Shown one piece after another: positions 63,201-64,000 of a stretch of DNA of 64,000 bases (within the stretch, counting starts at the first letter, position 1; every line of letters begins with the position of its first letter). A program made the translations under genes and the position numbers. Source of the DNA: an uncultured Desulfovibrio sp. (GTDB taxonomy: Bacteria > Desulfobacterota > Desulfovibrionia > Desulfovibrionales > Desulfovibrionaceae); NCBI GenBank assembly GCA_934546745.1, contig CAKTDV010000006.1:76713-140712 (forward strand). The letters are read 5' to 3'. Below the pieces are notes generated by a model. It made no database searches. It was not told the origin of the DNA and was given only the letters and a program-made list of their open reading frames with translations.

Positions 63201-63352
63201 GGCGCGTGGACGAACGCCGGGCCGCCCTGCTGGACGCGACCAGCCGCGTGCCCCTGCTCTTTGACGGGGACGCGAAAGCCCGCCTGAACGCCGCCGAATA
63301 CCTGCCTGCAGCGAAACCAGCGGGAGAAGGCGCACAAGCCCTGACATACTGA
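57086..63352 (+). CDS. Giant polyvalent protein (ParB/DdrB-like, MuF-C x2, ART-like, metallopeptidase-like domains)
   Basis: About 2,088 residues from the first in-frame ATG with a GGAG upstream; the true start is uncertain. Residues about 40-190 resemble the DdrB-like ParB-superfamily domain (VIDRQGNVLGGNGRAMSVRL). A MuF-C-like domain covers about 725-910 (LSQTPLVLRLIGED, WKQLPEAMADPIAIFDT). About 915-1200 looks like the ADP-ribosyltransferase domain of polyvalent proteins (YHGSPHRFSQF, GEGAQAHGWGLYFA, FVVFDDKAIETL). HEAAH near 1236 and HETLAHHGLRALL near 1586 are zincin-like motifs. A large-polyvalent-protein-associated domain spans about 1290-1450. A second MuF-C copy covers about 1779-1948 (STPDVLVQLGAS, LRDLPSQLAQPLMVFKS). 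The C-terminus (PHWIAKDHPKFAAIYNRQL) looks like the opening of a longer domain that stops early. Such proteins are thought to be injected with phage or plasmid DNA and to act against host or rival defences. Confidence 0.8.
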   Translation: MRSAAEPAGRRGSVEDGGGTAGHAAEDGDGADGRRRTRVKVPQREDEPATYELVEAGGVLASHLPEAGFQKTPGYALENERRYHDEPASQRKVRENAANLDPAFLLESVDANHGAPVIDRQGNVLGGNGRAMSVRLAYENFPQRAAAYREALRGAARRLGLDPARVDGMERPVLVRRLERDLGPEERQKLVSALNDTFTDSKNSRASGKSRGDRLSHRTLEALASGMAEADSLRQYFDDPASAGVVDLLIRDGVIQKTERNAYVGADGLLNPDGKRVVEEALRGRVARSYEALAALPGPVLAKIDAAIPHLLIAEGVGGTWDITRHMRDAIDLLMEFRASGEKVPETFLGRVDMLKGSAPTERYSQAARALFRMAMGMPKAAFAGAFARYAGHAKASPEAGGIPGVALTQEQAAREFLGIEPETGKEERKAAAKAGALNKEPPEAPAVPQTFSRTRGDGQRIPPSHSEGVETSIPPAKSEGKTDGTKERQKPEAPLASLASRGKQERLRESARRARNDVAILRRAAGVPETGALDATQWETVQEFTARGFEKYLAEGNAPSKELEGVFARMKRWLLRLYASWKDYLGGELSDDVRRVFDRMLAAEKAFRATLTEKERAVLRREEERLAREMEAVTGSRDKAESNARLFAAHASAFADAYGADPVELMRNVRVEAGTAENAPVEGGALFQPTREDIRAGDEALKRDVAAWAGTVDGIAANGLPSSPVRMLSQTPLVLRLIGEDAVSKKIAAGGGVYAAPHVFDGTHPNMTPDMWKQLPEAMADPIAIFDTANPKHRGNGDIVFMVEIQDANGATVVVPVALDVRGDNPFVRINILKSAYAKDDQRTGTPDNNWFKRQIVEKKNARYVNGQKLRHWQVSAGVQFPFTPLHNAAGNKVVTEADLVKLREANPTLYQTAYHGSPHRFSQFTLDHIGTGEGAQAHGWGLYFAREKNIANDYRERLRKGRSRGQLFEVDIPENDVLVDEQKSFSQQPDAVQKALRHIYRGFSGEQLRPVRDEQKARVRPDRKMLEEIHALELELQEVRRGRNALETINAEKPAGDARNPFGNASRFARWEENLKRLYTEEQRERLRNDPAFLEKEKAAKEEQFAALEAKIAEARDALQARVEKTRAAIDRADIDTLLEGMDGAELYSGLDIVTGSRREASLLLNANGIKGITYDGQQDGRCFVVFDDKAIETLNTFYQRSAAGSPRASVTFDPDGGAVMRLFKGADASSIPHEAAHIFLDDLRRVAESGGIPSSQGYGFVADNNKDMARGMAAEGPRASLASRHERGRDTTPVKVVEVDPSVVPRSAKARDLAKWLKSYFEDKREVTILSTGKKVRFSNGNLEASLKRSREASHNQAYAGLSDLVRLAEFDSVENRDERHPNLNGQEVYYSALRIGESLYAVKMKFDIPSELEVRTRQERRGEKDIEDLRYKDHTLREIEIAPVLYRGVGSENGGPTQTTRAIDKVSLGVLRNAVKPSRLEGGALSSVQAAGRFLPQREAGARPLPAAREALRRVVDKLNARAANGADVRLADTMGDLPANLRKAFDGKAVEGVYDPETGTVWLVADQMGDPQRAAEVWAHETLAHHGLRALLNAGERKLLLNQLWLQMGGMGHPLIAETARRYGIDPRSDVEGRLTVMEEALAKLAERRAKGLLNAPDKAPEQSLWRRVVAAVLRAWQGLVKRLTGREGSMDAAGMERLLDSLQGYVMDGRPVEGAARAPDGNAAKENAEERPTASLDSDRKAAAHAAWRQLQRDTEQWARQVEEFATGKGNTIKPLQVCSTPDVLVQLGASQLPMQMEARNLRKILSKHQVPLEALRDLPSQLAQPLMVFKSATMANSYMAILEQERHGENLAAAIHLNVQAGRLYVNDIASIHDRSTERDGKTIPGWVWVKGQIEKGNLRYYDKTRSPRWFRERAGLQLPSVVNSGDYRGIKILTEKDIVKPEAPTKERPLASLRSAPGGDAREQAAAVARRLRAIAGRGVSEDVEALLRDPEQGRLIPREDLGKLERLCKLPHWIAKDHPKFAAIYNRQLRRVDERRAALLDATSRVPLLFDGDAKARLNAAEYLPAAKPAGEGAQALTY
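58573..58590 (+). repeat. 18-bp direct repeat, copy 1 (module border)
   Basis: GGCATCGCTGGCGTCACG, encoding the centre of PLASLASRG. Identical to the copy at 60928-60945; shorter versions lie at 62302-62312 and 62959-62967. All are in the same frame and read as ASL. Confidence 0.8.
60928..60945 (+). repeat. 18-bp direct repeat, copy 2 (module border)
   Basis: GGCATCGCTGGCGTCACG again, within PRASLASRH, between the ART/HEAAH part and the following associated domain. Confidence 0.8.
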
Positions 63353-63378
63353 CATAGACGTCTCTTGGGGAAGGGCAC

Positions 63379-63415
63379 AAAAAAAGCGGCAGAGGGACGA
63401 GCCATGTGCCGCTTT
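63379..63415 (-). terminator. Terminator of the 71-aa gene
   Basis: On the minus strand AAAGCGGCA and TGCCGCTTT form a 9-bp stem followed by a T run. It lies just past the stop at 63436 and between convergent genes. Confidence 0.87.
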
Positions 63416-63435
63416 GGGAAAAGGTTACTTCAGGG

Positions 63436-63651
63436 CTACCGGGCCATGTTCACAAGCCGGGCGACCTGATAGATGAAGAGAATGTCCGCCTCGCCGGCAT
63501 TGCGGAGAAAGGCTTCCAGATACCCTCTGGCATAGTCCGTGGACACCCCCTTGAGCTGCCGTATCCGGCACTCGTCCGGAGAGGCCCCCATGCCCAGCGA
63601 CAGTTCCCGCAGAAATGCCTCCCTCTGCTCTCTGACGAAATCCTTATCCAT
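63436..63651 (-). CDS. Small hypothetical protein, 71 aa
   Basis: Not recognised. AAGGAG lies seven bases before the ATG, and a terminator follows, so it looks like a real single-gene unit. The protein is helical (DFVREQREAFLRELSLG, ARGYLEAFLRNAGEADILF) with one Cys and no signal peptide or membrane segment. It lies between the mobile-element remnant and the flagellin gene and could belong to either. Confidence 0.7.
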   Translation of the reverse strand: MDKDFVREQREAFLRELSLGMGASPDECRIRQLKGVSTDYARGYLEAFLRNAGEADILFIYQVARLVNMAR

Positions 63652-63937
63652 TGTGCATCTCCTTATGGATAGAGTTCCGTATTCCTCTATCTGAGAGATG
63701 GCGTAAAATGACCTTCCCCCGCGTTGGCCCCGGAGGCGTTTGAAGATGATAATTTTTATCGATTCATGAATTGTTTTTCCTGATAAAACCGTCAAAAAAC
63801 CTACATAAGTACGGAAAAATTTTCCTATCTCATATTTTTGTATGAAAAATGACAGTGTTTACAATATCTTAAAATTGTTAGCATGGCTCTTGCTTAAAAT
63901 GCGGCATCGGAAATTAAAATCAGGAAGGGGAAAAACC
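63652..63937. other. AT-rich regulatory region upstream of flagellin
   Basis: No gene seen. Includes the palindrome GGAAAAATTTTCC (63813-63825) and the sigma-54-like element at 63879-63893. Confidence 0.5.
63879..63893 (+). promoter_or_regulatory. Possible sigma-54 promoter of flagellin
   Basis: TAGCATGGCTCTTGC followed by T fits TGGCACG-N4-TTGCT at 13 of the fixed and spacing positions but has AG for the -24 GG, so it is weaker than the other sigma-54 sites here. Confidence 0.45.
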
Positions 63938-64000
63938 ATGTCGCTCGTTATCAATCACAACTCCATGTCCGCCAATGTGGCGCGCAACCTGAATTCGCAC
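63938..64000 (+). CDS. Flagellin, first 21 codons only
   Basis: Encodes MSLVINHNSMSANVARNLNS and one more residue: the conserved D0 start of flagellin. AGGAAGGGG lies upstream of the ATG. The rest lies beyond the window. Its presence, with the basal-body genes at the other end, shows flagellar motility. Confidence 0.93.
   Translation, partial: MSLVINHNSMSANVARNLNSH

Larger units (their letters stand above)
56575..63352. mobile_element. Remnant of an integrated element at tRNA-Arg
   Basis: Immediately after the tRNA-Arg 3' end come the C-terminal third of a tyrosine recombinase (minus strand), then a small gene and one giant polyvalent protein gene (plus strand) of the kind carried by phages and conjugative elements. 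Composition is more GC-rich than the flanks. No copy of the tRNA 3' end was found at the right side, and no other phage structural or replication gene is present, so the element seems decayed. Confidence 0.6.

Noticed and set aside
63353..64000. Right attachment site copying the tRNA-Arg 3' end
   Set aside because: No copy of GGTTCGATTCCTTCCGGG was found to the right of the polyvalent gene.
1..64000. CRISPR arrays, rRNA genes and intact insertion sequences
   Set aside because: No spaced repeat arrays, rRNA sequence or transposase gene with terminal inverted repeats was seen.

Overview
The window looks like a chromosomal segment of a motile, anaerobic delta-proteobacterium of the Desulfovibrio/Bilophila type (Desulfovibrionaceae). 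The family assignment is an inference from gene content: a flagellar operon with sigma-54 promoters, an oxygen-sensitive glycyl radical enzyme, type III glutamine synthetase, a pseudouridine synthase-CoaE fusion, a CarD regulator, a short cobalamin-dependent MetH, and selenocysteine use.

Layout. 1-4267: flagellar basal-body genes on the minus strand (flgB, flgC, fliE, then fliF cut by the left edge). An inverted gene for a small exported protein splits the set, and a separate sigma-54 promoter serves fliF. 4379-8861: a DEDDh exonuclease, a small unknown protein, a degenerate staphylococcal-nuclease-like protein, feoB with two promoters and palindromic operators, and a DUF2325 protein. 9001-17123: the most unusual region. 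It holds a glycyl radical enzyme (GRE), its radical-SAM activase, and two tandem HesB/IscA-like proteins. One of these is a selenoprotein with an in-frame UGA and a good bacterial SECIS hairpin; the other has Cys at the same place. A divergent sigma-54 activator and an APC permease complete the group. Sigma-54 promoters precede both the GRE operon and the permease, so this reads as one inducible catabolic module of unknown substrate. 17153-18437: a TauE/SafE permease and a DUF4125 protein, translationally coupled. 18845-25779: a full tryptophan operon trpL-E-GD-C-F-B-A with a leader peptide containing tandem Trp codons and an attenuator. 25786-28491: glnN and a SlyD-like PPIase. 28816-36271, plus strand: lysA, a MATE exporter, a DUF2156 protein, an NlpC/P60 lipoprotein, an rluD-coaE fusion and ybaK. 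36380-41271, minus strand: a zinc-ribbon protein, hpt, an argA-like gene, tlpA and metH. 41481-56512, plus strand: rpoH, a TPR lipoprotein, a LolB-like lipoprotein, rpiB, cysS, an M48 protease, hslV, ispE, tRNA-Gln, prs, rplY, a hydrolase, pth, carD, rho and tpx.

56575-63352 is a mobile-element remnant at tRNA-Arg(UCU). It contains the C-terminal piece of a tyrosine recombinase and one very large polyvalent protein with a ParB/DdrB-like domain, two MuF-C-like domains, an ADP-ribosyltransferase-like domain and two metallopeptidase-like motifs. Short repeated DNA and peptide motifs mark some of its module borders. The window ends with a small unknown gene and the first 21 codons of a flagellin.

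The best candidates for something undescribed are the selenoprotein/Cys-paralogue pair tied to a GRE that lacks the usual Cys-x-Glu motif, and the repeat-punctuated polyvalent protein. No database search was possible; family names rest on recognised motifs.
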